Assembly (NCBI RefSeq): GCF_011059105.1
Contig: NZ_JAALLS010000001.1
Coordinates: forward strand, 124,001-188,000
DNA length: 64,000 nucleotides
From: Fodinibius halophilus
GTDB taxonomy: Bacteria; Bacteroidota; Rhodothermia; Balneolales; Balneolaceae
Reading direction: 5' to 3'
Positions 27,503 to 35,938 of this stretch are shown piece by piece. The notes below the pieces were generated by a model. It was not told the DNA's origin, searched no databases, and saw only the letters and a program-made list of their open reading frames with translations. Each line of letters opens with the position of its first letter. Position 1 is the stretch's first letter. The position numbers and the translations under genes were made by a program.

Positions 27503-28930
27503 TTAGCTGAAGAATTTGATATCCTCTTCATCCTGCAGTATAGCGGGGAGCTTTCCCTGGGCTTTTTGTTTTCCCTGCTGGTTAAGCCAATTGTTTATCT
27601 GTTGTTGGGATATTGTATGAAACTTCGGCAGAGCGAGGGCATCACTTTCTCGGCGTATAGCATAGTGTCGATTGGATTCTTGTAGAATAGAATCAACTTT
27701 TTCGGCCAGGCGATCAAGAGTATCAGGGTGAAGCGGTGCTGGGCTCTGAATAAACCAAAAGTGCCGAGGGATGGAGTGCTTATCTTGCAGGGTTGCTCCA
27801 ATAGTAAAGGAGCATGTTTCAATATCCAGGTTTTCAGCGGCCTTAGTCAGTGCTTCACGGGCCTCATAGCTGTATAGGGCTTCTCCGTAATCATCCAACA
27901 TTTCGCTGACGCGTCCCATTACGTTGATACGGGGTGGATCAGTTTGGGTAAATTCTACAATATCGTTGAGGGCATAGCGCCATAGCCCGGCATTGGTTGT
28001 TACTACCATTGCATAGGGGATACCGGGCTGGACTTCCCAGATGGGCACGGCTTGCTGTATGGCTATGGAGTTTTTATCGGGCAGAGGATTGGGGATGAAT
28101 TCGTAAAAGACCCCATTATCGATGACCAGCTTCATATCATTTTTTTGGAGATCATCGCGGTAGGCAAAGTACCCTTCGGAGGCGCCATAGGTTTCGATAA
28201 AATCTACATCGGAATTTTGGATAAGATTCTGAAGGTGAGAACAGTAATGCTCCAGTTTAACTCCTCCGCAGACGAGCAGGGAGAGGTTGGGCCATATCTC
28301 TTTAATACAGTTTGTACCCGTTTTGTTAAGTACCCGCTGAAAAATGGTAAGCATCCAGCTGGGCACGGCAGTAATAACGCGTACATCGTTGGTTATGGCT
28401 TCTTCTACAATACGATCTATCTTTTCCTGAAATGGTAGTGTTACGAGCTGTTGCGTATCTATGAGTTGAAAAGGGGAGAGCCACCAAGGGACGTTGCAGG
28501 CTGTAAAAGCACTGATCTCACCCGTATCGTATCCATCATGCTGTTCCAGTGTCCCGGGCAGGCTCACATGTTTGCCCCAGAGCCTGAATATATTTGGGCG
28601 CTGTTTGAGATAGCTCCATACTACCTTCCGCATAAATCGCTGGTCTGACGCCAGGCGGCTATCCGGCAGGGGTAGGTGCTTGCCGTCGCCCGACGTGCCC
28701 GCAGAGATCGCAAATTGGCTGATGGAGCCGGGCCACAGGATATTTTCTGCCCCTTCTTTGAGCTGCTCTATTTCTTCTGCAATGTTTTTGAAGAAAGAGA
28801 GAGGCACTTCTTGGCAGAAATCTTCGTAGCGCTGCAGCTCGCTAAACCGATGTTGTCGGCCAAACTTTGTTTCCCGTGCCGCCCGGATGAGTATAAAAAG
28901 CTGTTCTTCTTGGTAATCTCTGAGTGTCAA
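27503..28930 (-). CDS. GH3 auxin-responsive promoter family protein (bacterial acyl-adenylate ligase)
   Basis: A 475-residue protein of the GH3 branch of adenylate-forming enzymes. Visible motifs are FAISAGTSGDGKHLPL (about 72-87, the phosphate-binding loop), ETYGASEGYFAY (about 242-253, acyl-AMP motif) and YRYALNDIVEFTQ-like WRYALNDIVEFTQ. Plant GH3 enzymes join amino acids to jasmonate or auxin; the substrate of bacterial members is unknown. The only available start is TTG at 28930, because an in-frame stop lies 27 nt upstream (seven codons between them). The N-terminus is therefore roughly 20-25 residues shorter than many Bacteroidetes relatives, which usually have a helix before the x-P-V-E-x-Q-E segment. 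This suggests either a true short form or a small 5' change. Confidence 0.85.
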   Translation of the reverse strand: MTLRDYQEEQLFILIRAARETKFGRQHRFSELQRYEDFCQEVPLSFFKNIAEEIEQLKEGAENILWPGSISQFAISAGTSGDGKHLPLPDSRLASDQRFMRKVVWSYLKQRPNIFRLWGKHVSLPGTLEQHDGYDTGEISAFTACNVPWWLSPFQLIDTQQLVTLPFQEKIDRIVEEAITNDVRVITAVPSWMLTIFQRVLNKTGTNCIKEIWPNLSLLVCGGVKLEHYCSHLQNLIQNSDVDFIETYGASEGYFAYRDDLQKNDMKLVIDNGVFYEFIPNPLPDKNSIAIQQAVPIWEVQPGIPYAMVVTTNAGLWRYALNDIVEFTQTDPPRINVMGRVSEMLDDYGEALYSYEAREALTKAAENLDIETCSFTIGATLQDKHSIPRHFWFIQSPAPLHPDTLDRLAEKVDSILQESNRHYAIRRESDALALPKFHTISQQQINNWLNQQGKQKAQGKLPAILQDEEDIKFFS

Positions 28931-29059
28931 GGTTGTAGGTGTTCTGCTGTTTTATTGATTGCCAATGTGATGTAGGATGAGGATGCCCGACCATAGGGCA
29001 TGATTGTGGTGTCTGGCTCGTCGGTAGATACAAATTCGGCGTATAATAATAAAAATAAA

Positions 29060-29083
29060 AAAGCCCCGAAATTTCGGGGCTTT
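29060..29083. terminator. Palindromic terminator after gltA
   Basis: A perfect 24-bp palindrome AAAGCCCCGAAA/TTTCGGGGCTTT preceded on the left by an A-rich run (29050-29062). For the minus-strand citrate synthase transcript this gives a GC-rich stem followed by a U-rich tail. Confidence 0.85.
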
Positions 29084-29107
29084 GATAATCAGTAAAATGG
29101 ATATGCT

Positions 29108-30271
29108 TTAGCGCTGTTCTGCGGGAACCCATTCTTTATTCTTTTCGCCGATGTACAGGGCACGGGGACGAACGAGGCGGTTGTTTTCTGCCTGTTCGAT
29201 GTAGTGACCGGTCCAGCCGGAAACGCGACTCATGGTAAAAATGCATGTGTAAAGATCAGGCTTGATTCCCATGGAGTAGTATACCGTAGCTGAGAAGAAA
29301 TCGACATTGGGGTCGATATCTTTTTCGCTCTTCATGGTTTCGAGGATAGCCTCGGACCATTCGTAGAGATCGGTATGCCCTGTTTCTTCGGAAAGCTGCT
29401 TTGACATGCCACGGAGAATACGGGCACGAGGGTCCATCGTTTTATAAACGCGGTGGCCAAAGCCCATTACTTTCTCTTTTGCATCCAGCCGCTGGTGGAT
29501 ATACTCAACGGGATCGGCATCTTTTTCATCAATATCGAGCAGCATGTTCATTACTTGCTGGTTGGCACCGCCGTGAAGTGGCCCTTTGAGTGCACCAATA
29601 GCACCGGTGACAGAGGAATACATATCAGATTCTGTTGAGCAGATGGCACGGTTGGTAAAGGTGGAGGCATTCATACCGTGTTCAGCATGTAGGATGAGGC
29701 AAAGGTCCATCGTCTTTTCGGCTTCTTCGCCCGGCTCTTCACCGTTTAACATGTAGAGGAAGTTGAACGCCGTACTTTTTTCGTTGAGGGGTTCAATAAT
29801 ATCTTTTCCGCTACGGCTGCGGTCAAAAGCAGCGATGATCGTAGGAATTTTGGCAGTAATAGTTATAGCTTTGTTGATACGGAATTCTTCGGTATCATCG
29901 GCTTCTACTTTATGGAAATCGCCGAGCATGGAAACGGCCGTTCGGAGTACCGCCATCGGCTCGGCATTTTTTGAGGTGTTTTGAATATAATTCAATACCG
30001 GCTGGGGCAGTTCGCGACTGTTTTGCAGCTTGGTATTGAGGTCATCTAATTCTGTTTGGTTGGGCAAACGATTGTTCCAAAGCAGGAAGCATACCTCTTC
30101 GAAACTAGCGTTTTCTGCTAAGGTGTCGATGTCATATCCGGCATAGATAAGTTCGCCTTTTTCTCCGTCTATAAAACTTTTATTGGAAGAAAAAGCGACA
30201 ATACCTGCCAAACCTTTGTTAATGTGCGGATATTGACTTAGGTCAATTTCTGTCTTTAAGCTCTCAGCCAT
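29108..30271 (-). CDS. gltA: Citrate synthase
   Basis: A 387-residue citrate synthase condensing oxaloacetate with acetyl-CoA at the start of the TCA cycle. Catalytic histidine regions are ALKGPLHGGANQQVM (about 228-242) and VMGFGHRVYKTMDPRA (about 270-285), and the aspartate region is PNVDFFSATVYYSMGI (about 324-339). The short length and lack of the N-terminal NADH-binding extension of E. coli GltA point to the dimeric CitZ/type I-like form. The N-terminus GLAGIVAFSSNKSFIDGEKG is typical of short bacterial enzymes. It is monocistronic on the minus strand, with a candidate -7 box upstream and a perfect terminator downstream. Confidence 0.95.
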   Translation of the reverse strand: MAESLKTEIDLSQYPHINKGLAGIVAFSSNKSFIDGEKGELIYAGYDIDTLAENASFEEVCFLLWNNRLPNQTELDDLNTKLQNSRELPQPVLNYIQNTSKNAEPMAVLRTAVSMLGDFHKVEADDTEEFRINKAITITAKIPTIIAAFDRSRSGKDIIEPLNEKSTAFNFLYMLNGEEPGEEAEKTMDLCLILHAEHGMNASTFTNRAICSTESDMYSSVTGAIGALKGPLHGGANQQVMNMLLDIDEKDADPVEYIHQRLDAKEKVMGFGHRVYKTMDPRARILRGMSKQLSEETGHTDLYEWSEAILETMKSEKDIDPNVDFFSATVYYSMGIKPDLYTCIFTMSRVSGWTGHYIEQAENNRLVRPRALYIGEKNKEWVPAEQR

Positions 30272-30317
30272 TCTGTACTCCGAATTTTAGATTGGATATA
30301 AACTTTTTGTTGCGGGT

Positions 30318-30325
30318 CAAATATA
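30318..30325 (-). promoter_or_regulatory. Candidate -7 box for gltA
   Basis: On the minus strand the sequence reads TATATTTG, a full match to TAnnTTTG, 47 nt before the gltA start codon. A -33 partner was not recognised. Confidence 0.4.
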
Positions 30326-30825
30326 ATATAAAGTGATCAAAAAATCAGGTTTTAGTTTCTTGTTTTTCGCTGTTTAACGTTTGTTTGAGTGGTTTATAAC
30401 GTTAAACTAGTTAACAGCGTTTAGTTGGTCACATAATTTAATACTTTTTACTCTTTTTTTGGGGCGAAGGCCAGAAGTATTGACAAAATAGTAATCGTTA
30501 TTGTGATCAAACATTTGGTAGCGCTTCCATTATTAATGCTATCAAGGGCTGCGATTGTAAGGTGGGGTATGATTAATTTACAGCAGTAGTAATTAGCTGC
30601 TTTATATCATTCGCCGGACGACAATCCCAGTCGTCCGACGAAGGGGGGACATCGCTCACAATTCTAATGTCGGTTATAATGAGCATTTTGGGTAATGGTG
30701 GCTTTAACCGGGAGATCGAGGCGCAACAAGCATAGTAGAGGGTTATCCTGACTCTACGCAAATCTCACCAGGCTTAGTATATGATTGGGGATGTTCTGAT
30801 GGAAATAGTACAGCAAAACCAGTGA
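30326..30825. other. Gene-free region between gltA and mazG
   Basis: These 500 nt hold no convincing gene. The 31-nt hairpin repeat copy B is at 30611-30641. An imperfect palindrome AAAACCAG..CTGGTTTT (30815-30846) spans the mazG stop codon but lacks a good U tract in the mazG direction. Confidence 0.45.
30611..30641. repeat. 31-nt hairpin repeat, copy B
   Basis: Arms TCGCCGGACGAC and GTCGTCCGACGA with a 7-nt loop AATCCCA. The reverse complement differs from the copy at 8308-8338 at only four of 31 positions. Two of those four lie in the stem and are G/A changes that keep a base pair or wobble. Confidence 0.75.
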
Positions 30826-31608
30826 TCAGCTGTCAGTGCTGGTTTTGGCGTTATCCCAATGCTTATCCATCTCTTCGAGGGTAACTTCTGTGATCTCTTT
30901 GTCTTCTTCTTTTAGTTGTTCTTCAATGTATTGAAATCGATGAATGAACTTTCTGTTTGTAGCACGCAGGCTGTCTTCGGCGTTGAGGTTAAAAAATCGC
31001 CCGGCATTGACCAGCGAAAAGAGGAGGTCACCGAATTCGTCTTGTTTTTCTTTTTCGGTTCCGGTTTCAAGTACCTCTTTAAACTCATCGAGTTCTTCTT
31101 CGAGCTTTTCCCAAACCTGTGAAAACTCGGGCCAGTCGAAGCCAACATTTGCCGCTTTTTCTTGCATCCGCTGGGCGCGAATAAGGGCAGGTAGCTGCTT
31201 GGGGATACCTTCGAGTACTGATTCCTTCCCTTCATCCATCTTAATACTTTCCCAATTTTTGGCTACTTGCTCTTCGTCTTCGGCATTTTCATCACCAAAA
31301 ACATGAGGATGGCGCCGGATGAGCTTTTGTTGGATGGAATAGATCACATCATCGATAGTGAAGTTCTTTTTTTCGTCTGCCATTCGGCTGTGAAATACCA
31401 CATGAAGAAGAACATCTCCCAGCTCTTTCTGGAGTTCACCAAAGTCTTTGGTATCGATCGCTTCTACGGCTTCGTAGGCTTCTTCAATTAAGTTGTCTTT
31501 AATACTTTCGTGAGTTTGTTTGCGATCCCAGGGACACTCTTTGCGCAGGATACCTACAATTTCTACAAGGTCATCGAAGTTTGAGGTGGGGTTACGATCT
31601 TCAGCCAT
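30826..31608 (-). CDS. mazG: Nucleoside triphosphate pyrophosphohydrolase MazG
   Basis: A 260-residue all-alpha NTP pyrophosphatase with two MazG repeats. The first has CPWDRKQTHESIKDNLIEEA followed by YEAVEAIDTKDFGELQKELG and D-V-L-L-H-V-V-F-H, which supplies the E-x-x-E and E-x-x-D metal ligands. The second has EELDEFKEVLETG...EFGDLLFSLVNAGR. It hydrolyses non-canonical or all NTPs to NMP and PPi; in E. coli it also limits (p)ppGpp. Length matches E. coli MazG (263). It stands alone: no mazEF toxin genes are adjacent. The 5' side is bordered by a repeat region. Confidence 0.93.
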   Translation of the reverse strand: MAEDRNPTSNFDDLVEIVGILRKECPWDRKQTHESIKDNLIEEAYEAVEAIDTKDFGELQKELGDVLLHVVFHSRMADEKKNFTIDDVIYSIQQKLIRRHPHVFGDENAEDEEQVAKNWESIKMDEGKESVLEGIPKQLPALIRAQRMQEKAANVGFDWPEFSQVWEKLEEELDEFKEVLETGTEKEKQDEFGDLLFSLVNAGRFFNLNAEDSLRATNRKFIHRFQYIEEQLKEEDKEITEVTLEEMDKHWDNAKTSTDS

Positions 31609-31614
31609 GTTTTT

Positions 31615-31812
31615 ACAGTGATCAGTGATCAGTTTGCAGTTATCAGTGTCCAGTTTACGATAATGGAGAAGATACTGAATTCAAAACAAGAAATAAGGTG
31701 TATAAGGTAGTTTACTTGGGTACCGATGGAAGTAACATTAATTCTTGGCTGCTATTTCTTTTAGCTTTGCTTACCTATTAACTGTTCACTGTAAACTGAT
31801 CACTGTTTACTG
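31615..31812. repeat. Inverted CAGTGATCAGTTT-type repeats flanking a short spacer
   Basis: The mazG upstream gap contains a tract at 31615-31657 built from CAGT(G/T)ATCAGT units. An inverted tract lies at 31778-31812; its complement begins CAGTAAACAGTGATCAGTTT. The spacer of about 120 nt shows nothing else. The right tract ends two bases before the stop codon of the next gene. Repeats of this CAGT-rich type are common between genes in several phyla; here they form terminal inverted repeats of about 35 nt. Confidence 0.6.
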
Positions 31813-31814
31813 CC

Positions 31815-33083
31815 TTATGTTTTTCGTTTTTTCTTTTTAGCAGCGGGGAACAGGATGTTATTGAGGATCAATCGGTAGCCCGGGCTGCTGGTATGCAGGC
31901 TCAGGTCGGTTGGGGGATCGTTAACGCGGTGCGTATAATCTTCGGGATCGTGGCCGGCATAAAAGGTAAAGGTTCCGCGTCCATAGTTACCGTGGACATA
32001 TTTTACCATGTTGCGTCCGGGACTTTCTCCCAGTACTACGACCGACTCTTTGACTTTATCTTTCTGGAAGGCAGTAGTTTGTCCATAGAATCCGCGGATA
32101 CTACTCACATGATTTTGGGTTAACATCGTGGGTACCGGATCCCATTTGGCCGAGAATTCGAAAAGGGTAAAAAAGTCTAACGATTTATCTACTTCGTTTA
32201 TTTGTACGGGCACATCAATGTTGGCATGTTCATATTCCGAAGGGTTGGTACTGACTTTGAAATCGGTAAATGCTAGGGTGTTGTTGAAATTAAGTTTCTG
32301 CTGGGCGTTGGGATCCATAGGGTCACCGTCAAAAGGAGTGGGGGCAATATCGACTCCCTGGGCAGCAAGGGCAATATCAAAGGTGTCGGTTCCGGAGCAC
32401 ATGGAGAACATAAAGCCACCGTTGCCTACATATTCTTTGATTCGGGCTGCTACGGCTTTCTTCTCTTTACTAACTGTTTTGTACCCTAGCTCTTTGGCCA
32501 TGGCCTCCATTTGTCGAACTTGCTGTATGTACCACGGCTGATTTCGGGAGGAGCCCCAGAATTTACCGTACTGTCCGGTAAAGTCTTCGTGATGGAGATG
32601 CAGCCAGTCATATTCTGATAATTTACCGTTAAGTACCTCGGGATCCCAAACCTTATCAAATTCAACATCGGCATAGGTTAGGGCCAGGGTTACGGCATCA
32701 TCCCAGGGCAGGGCTTGCTTAGGCGTATAAACTGCAATTTTGGGAGCCTTGTCGAGTTTTATAACTGAGGTATTGGAATTCGGTTGTTCTACTTCCGTTA
32801 TAATATTGGCAGCTTGTTTATTTGAAATGACTTTTACTTTTACATTTTTGAGCCGGCAGGTGCGCAACAGTTCATCCGAATAGCCGGTCATAAAACTGCC
32901 GCCTTTATAATTTAGCAGCCATTGCGAGGAGTTGCCATCCTGTAGGTTATTAAAAATTATGCCATAGGCTTTCAGATGGTTGGTTTGTGAGGCATCCATG
33001 GGGATAAAAAGCCGTTGTTGAGCAAGGCTTGCCGAGCTCAGAAAAAGAGAAATAAGAAATACAGTGAGAGTGCGTAGAAGCAT
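31815..33083 (-). CDS. Secreted 'asparagine synthetase B'-annotated protein (amidotransferase-like fold)
   Basis: A 422-residue exported protein with signal peptide ending SASLAQQ (about 22). I recognise it as a Bacteroidetes family usually labelled asparagine synthetase B from an old transfer of names; it lacks the N-terminal catalytic cysteine and the PP-loop of true AsnB. The core resembles a class I amidotransferase/ThuA-like Rossmann fold: KIAVYTPKQALPWDDAVTLA, YDWLHLHHEDFTGQYGKFWG, then EYVGNGGFMFSMCSGTDTFD with a Cys at the nucleophile elbow, and later YVHGNYGRGTFTFYAGHDPE. It follows a TPR gene by one base on the same strand, so both likely work together in the envelope. True substrate and activity are unknown. 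Confidence 0.7.
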   Translation of the reverse strand: MLLRTLTVFLISLFLSSASLAQQRLFIPMDASQTNHLKAYGIIFNNLQDGNSSQWLLNYKGGSFMTGYSDELLRTCRLKNVKVKVISNKQAANIITEVEQPNSNTSVIKLDKAPKIAVYTPKQALPWDDAVTLALTYADVEFDKVWDPEVLNGKLSEYDWLHLHHEDFTGQYGKFWGSSRNQPWYIQQVRQMEAMAKELGYKTVSKEKKAVAARIKEYVGNGGFMFSMCSGTDTFDIALAAQGVDIAPTPFDGDPMDPNAQQKLNFNNTLAFTDFKVSTNPSEYEHANIDVPVQINEVDKSLDFFTLFEFSAKWDPVPTMLTQNHVSSIRGFYGQTTAFQKDKVKESVVVLGESPGRNMVKYVHGNYGRGTFTFYAGHDPEDYTHRVNDPPTDLSLHTSSPGYRLILNNILFPAAKKKKRKT

Positions 33084-33084
33084 A

Positions 33085-35016
33085 TCAGGTTTGGATATTT
33101 TGCAATTCGTTTATTCGATTGCGAACATAGGTGGCATAAAAGCCATTTGGGAAGTGAATCAGCACTTCTTCATAAATCGGTATAAGCTGTTTTACCGTTT
33201 CAGGAAGTTCTACCTCGGTATCAGCTGAAAAGGCATTAGTGTTATCAGCTGCTTCACTTAAAGTGGGAGAAAGATTGTTATTGGTGACCAGTTGGTCAGC
33301 TAACCGGGCGCGTTCCCATAAGAGACGTTCATATAGGGGGGAGACGGAACCGTATTGTGCAAGGTAATGACTGAGTGTTTTATATATGTAGCCGATATTT
33401 CCTTCTGTTTTATGGGTACTCAGTTCTAGTATTGCATCATCAATGAGAGGGTGGTAGGCCTTTTCCTCAAAAAGTTCGTGCAGACTATTTTGGGCAAGCT
33501 GATCTTTACCTTGAGAGAAGTATTCAATGGCATCTGCAAAGGGCTGGAGCTGTTTACCGGTACTATCAGCATGGAGCCCGTTTTGGATCCATAGCCGAAG
33601 TTGTACGGCATCATTGGCAAAATAGGAGGTATTTTGTCGCTCTAAGGCATTGAGCTGTATTTTGGCAAATTCGTAATCGCCGGCATAAAAATCGGTGAGG
33701 GCAAGATAATAGCGGCTTTCTTCGGCTAGTGATCCTGTTTTGCTCTGCTTATTACTTTTAGTGAAAGCAATACGGGCTCGGCTGTATTCTTGATTATAGA
33801 GATGTAATCGTCCCTGGATATAATGTATTTTTGATTGCAAAGATTGTCCCGATAGTGCTTGTAGCTCTTCCAGGTATTTAGCTGCGGTATCTGGTTGATG
33901 CGTAATATCGAGGGAAAGCTCAGCCATAGCAACGAGTACCTTATCCAGGCGCCGGTAGCTCGGGTTTTGTTGTTTGATCGATTGTAGCGTTTTAAAAGCT
34001 TTATCGTAGAGGCTGTTGCGCTTTGTGGAAAGATCAAGGTTATAATTTTCCAAATATGCAGCCCAACGACGATAGGCAGTAGCCAGTTTTTCCATCGATC
34101 GATATTTTAGCGAATGCACATCATTTTTGATGTAATAGGAGTAGGCTTCTTTTGCTAATTCAAACTTTTGGGCAGCGAGTAATTTGCGCCCAATATTAAA
34201 AGGCAGATAGGTAAGATTCGAGGATTTGGCCTCATATTCTTTGGCCGTAACGAGTGCTCGTTTGTATAGTTCACGCTCCATCAACAGCCAAACCTCTAGT
34301 TGTTGTAAATTTCTATAGCTGGGATGGCGGGGAGAAAGCTGTTCTAAAAAGTCTGATATCTCTAATATTGCTACGTCATAGATATAATCATCCTGAAACC
34401 GGATTAGGCGTTGTTGCATAAAACTCATCCGTGCCGGGCTTTTCTTGACTAATTGCAGGTATTCTCTAATAGCTTGTTCGTATTTTCCGGCTTGTAAGTA
34501 GGTATCAGCCAGCTCGGAGCTAATCATGTTTGAGCTGGTAACATAGCTTTGAAGTTGTTGATAAATATCAATAGCTCGGTCGAAAGCTTGGCGGCGGGTC
34601 AGCGTACGAGCCAGTTGCAGGCTTATTTGCCGGTCTTTAGTATATTCATTCGCAAGTTTATCCCAGATGGAAAAGGCTTTATCGGTACTCCCTTTAACAT
34701 GATAGATTTTTCCGAGTTGTATTTGTGCCCGAGCTTTGTAGTGGTTCTCTTCAACAGCTTGTTGAGCCAGTGATATTGCCCGGTCATACTTTTTAAGATT
34801 TATGAGACACTCAACGGCCTTATTGAAATAGGTGAAATTATTGGGTCGTTCTTTGTGCAGATGATTGAATTTTTGAAAAGCTTGCTGATACTCTTGTTGA
34901 CGAAAAAGCTGCTCGGCTGCAAAATATTCATTATCGAGCTGTGCCCAACCTGTTTGGGGAATAAAGGCAAGACACAATACCAGCAGTAGATATATTGAGA
35001 TTGAGTGTTTCTTCAT
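33085..35016 (-). CDS. TPR-rich exported protein
   Basis: The start is set at the ATG at 35016 (MKKHSISIYLLLVLCLAFIP), which gives a normal signal peptide and does not overlap maf; a longer frame to 35058 would overlap it. The mature part is about 620 residues of tetratricopeptide-like helical repeats, for example AEQLFRQQEYQQAFQKFNHL, AISLAQQAVEENHYKARAQI and ADTYLQAGKYEQAIREYLQL. It is likely a periplasmic scaffold. The downstream amidotransferase-like gene follows with a one-base gap, so the two are probably translated together. This TPR plus amidotransferase-like pairing is conserved in the phylum as far as I recall. Confidence 0.82.
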   Translation of the reverse strand: MKKHSISIYLLLVLCLAFIPQTGWAQLDNEYFAAEQLFRQQEYQQAFQKFNHLHKERPNNFTYFNKAVECLINLKKYDRAISLAQQAVEENHYKARAQIQLGKIYHVKGSTDKAFSIWDKLANEYTKDRQISLQLARTLTRRQAFDRAIDIYQQLQSYVTSSNMISSELADTYLQAGKYEQAIREYLQLVKKSPARMSFMQQRLIRFQDDYIYDVAILEISDFLEQLSPRHPSYRNLQQLEVWLLMERELYKRALVTAKEYEAKSSNLTYLPFNIGRKLLAAQKFELAKEAYSYYIKNDVHSLKYRSMEKLATAYRRWAAYLENYNLDLSTKRNSLYDKAFKTLQSIKQQNPSYRRLDKVLVAMAELSLDITHQPDTAAKYLEELQALSGQSLQSKIHYIQGRLHLYNQEYSRARIAFTKSNKQSKTGSLAEESRYYLALTDFYAGDYEFAKIQLNALERQNTSYFANDAVQLRLWIQNGLHADSTGKQLQPFADAIEYFSQGKDQLAQNSLHELFEEKAYHPLIDDAILELSTHKTEGNIGYIYKTLSHYLAQYGSVSPLYERLLWERARLADQLVTNNNLSPTLSEAADNTNAFSADTEVELPETVKQLIPIYEEVLIHFPNGFYATYVRNRINELQNIQT

Positions 35017-35023
35017 CTTATTT

Positions 35024-35629
35024 TTAGTTCCCGGGGTTAGGTAGGAATTCGCCTGCAAAATTTCTTACAGTATTATAAAAGCTGTGAAGCGGAAATCCTA
35101 CCACATTGTTATAATCACCTTCTATGCGTTTAACAAAAATGGCACCAAAATCATCCTGAATACCATAACTGCCAGCTTTATCCATTGGACTGCCTCCCTC
35201 TACATAATTTTTAATATCTTGCGGGTTTAGTTTTCCAAATGTTACATCGGTAACTTCAAAAAACGTTTTAGTACCTGCAATGTTATTTATTTGATCTGTT
35301 TTACAAAGGGCAACTCCGGTATATACTTGGTGGGTATTATTACTCAGTTGGGTTAGCATATCGTAGGCTTCATTTGCATCTTCCGGTTTTTCAAGAATGG
35401 TATCCTCGAAGGTAACAATGGTATCTGCACTAATAACCAATGCACTGCTAAAATCGGTCGCCACATTTTTTCCTTTTTTTAACGATAGTTCTTTAACGAT
35501 TTTTCCCGGTGACCATTCTGGGTTGTAGTTTTCTTCAACAGAACTGGGATGAACCTCGAAAGGTAAATTAATTTGCTGGAGTAATTTTTTTCGACGAGGA
35601 CTGGCAGAAGCAAGGACTATTTGTTTCAA
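35024..35629 (-). CDS. maf: Maf-like nucleoside triphosphate pyrophosphatase
   Basis: A 201-residue Maf protein that hydrolyses dTTP/UTP or modified pyrimidine nucleotides to monophosphates. The N-terminal signature is VLASASPRRKKLLQQINLPF, followed by ISADTIVTFEDTILEKPEDA with the catalytic aspartate region, VYTGVALCKTD and GSYGIQDDFGAIFVKRIEGDYNNVVGFP. The motif composition fits the YhdE (dTTPase/UTPase) subgroup. It is the first gene of a minus-strand run maf-TPR-amidotransferase with a gap of seven bases before the TPR start. Confidence 0.93.
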   Translation of the reverse strand: MKQIVLASASPRRKKLLQQINLPFEVHPSSVEENYNPEWSPGKIVKELSLKKGKNVATDFSSALVISADTIVTFEDTILEKPEDANEAYDMLTQLSNNTHQVYTGVALCKTDQINNIAGTKTFFEVTDVTFGKLNPQDIKNYVEGGSPMDKAGSYGIQDDFGAIFVKRIEGDYNNVVGFPLHSFYNTVRNFAGEFLPNPGN

Positions 35630-35938
35630 CTGATTAAATATGGGTTAAAGATGATTTTCTGGAAAAGATATTGTACAATTTAAGTAGGTGATAGTTAAAA
35701 TAACAAAAAGGCATCAGCGAAGCGGGTAGAAAAAATAACAAATAATTTTTCTAACGGTAAGGGTATAAATCTTGGTTTAGCTGACTATTTCTTGTAAATA
35801 GGTTGTAATATGGATGGCAGTAGTAATTAAACGCTAAACATATTTCTATCTTCTCCGATAAGTCTTAAGTAGGTTATTGGTTTATAAATAAAAAAAGGTA
35901 CAGTAGAAGGGCTACATTAAACATCAAAGGCATAGGAA
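35630..35938. other. Divergent intergenic region, maf and multi-PAS kinase
   Basis: About 309 nt, AT-rich. It must carry promoters for both divergent genes, but no full TAnnTTTG box or hairpin was seen. Confidence 0.35.

Noticed and set aside
30826-31608. A mazEF-type toxin-antitoxin locus around mazG
   Set aside because: No small toxin or antitoxin genes flank mazG; it stands alone between repeats.
31615-31812. CRISPR array from the CAGT-rich repeats
   Set aside because: The units are irregular, overlapping and partly inverted, with no evenly sized unique spacers and no cas genes.
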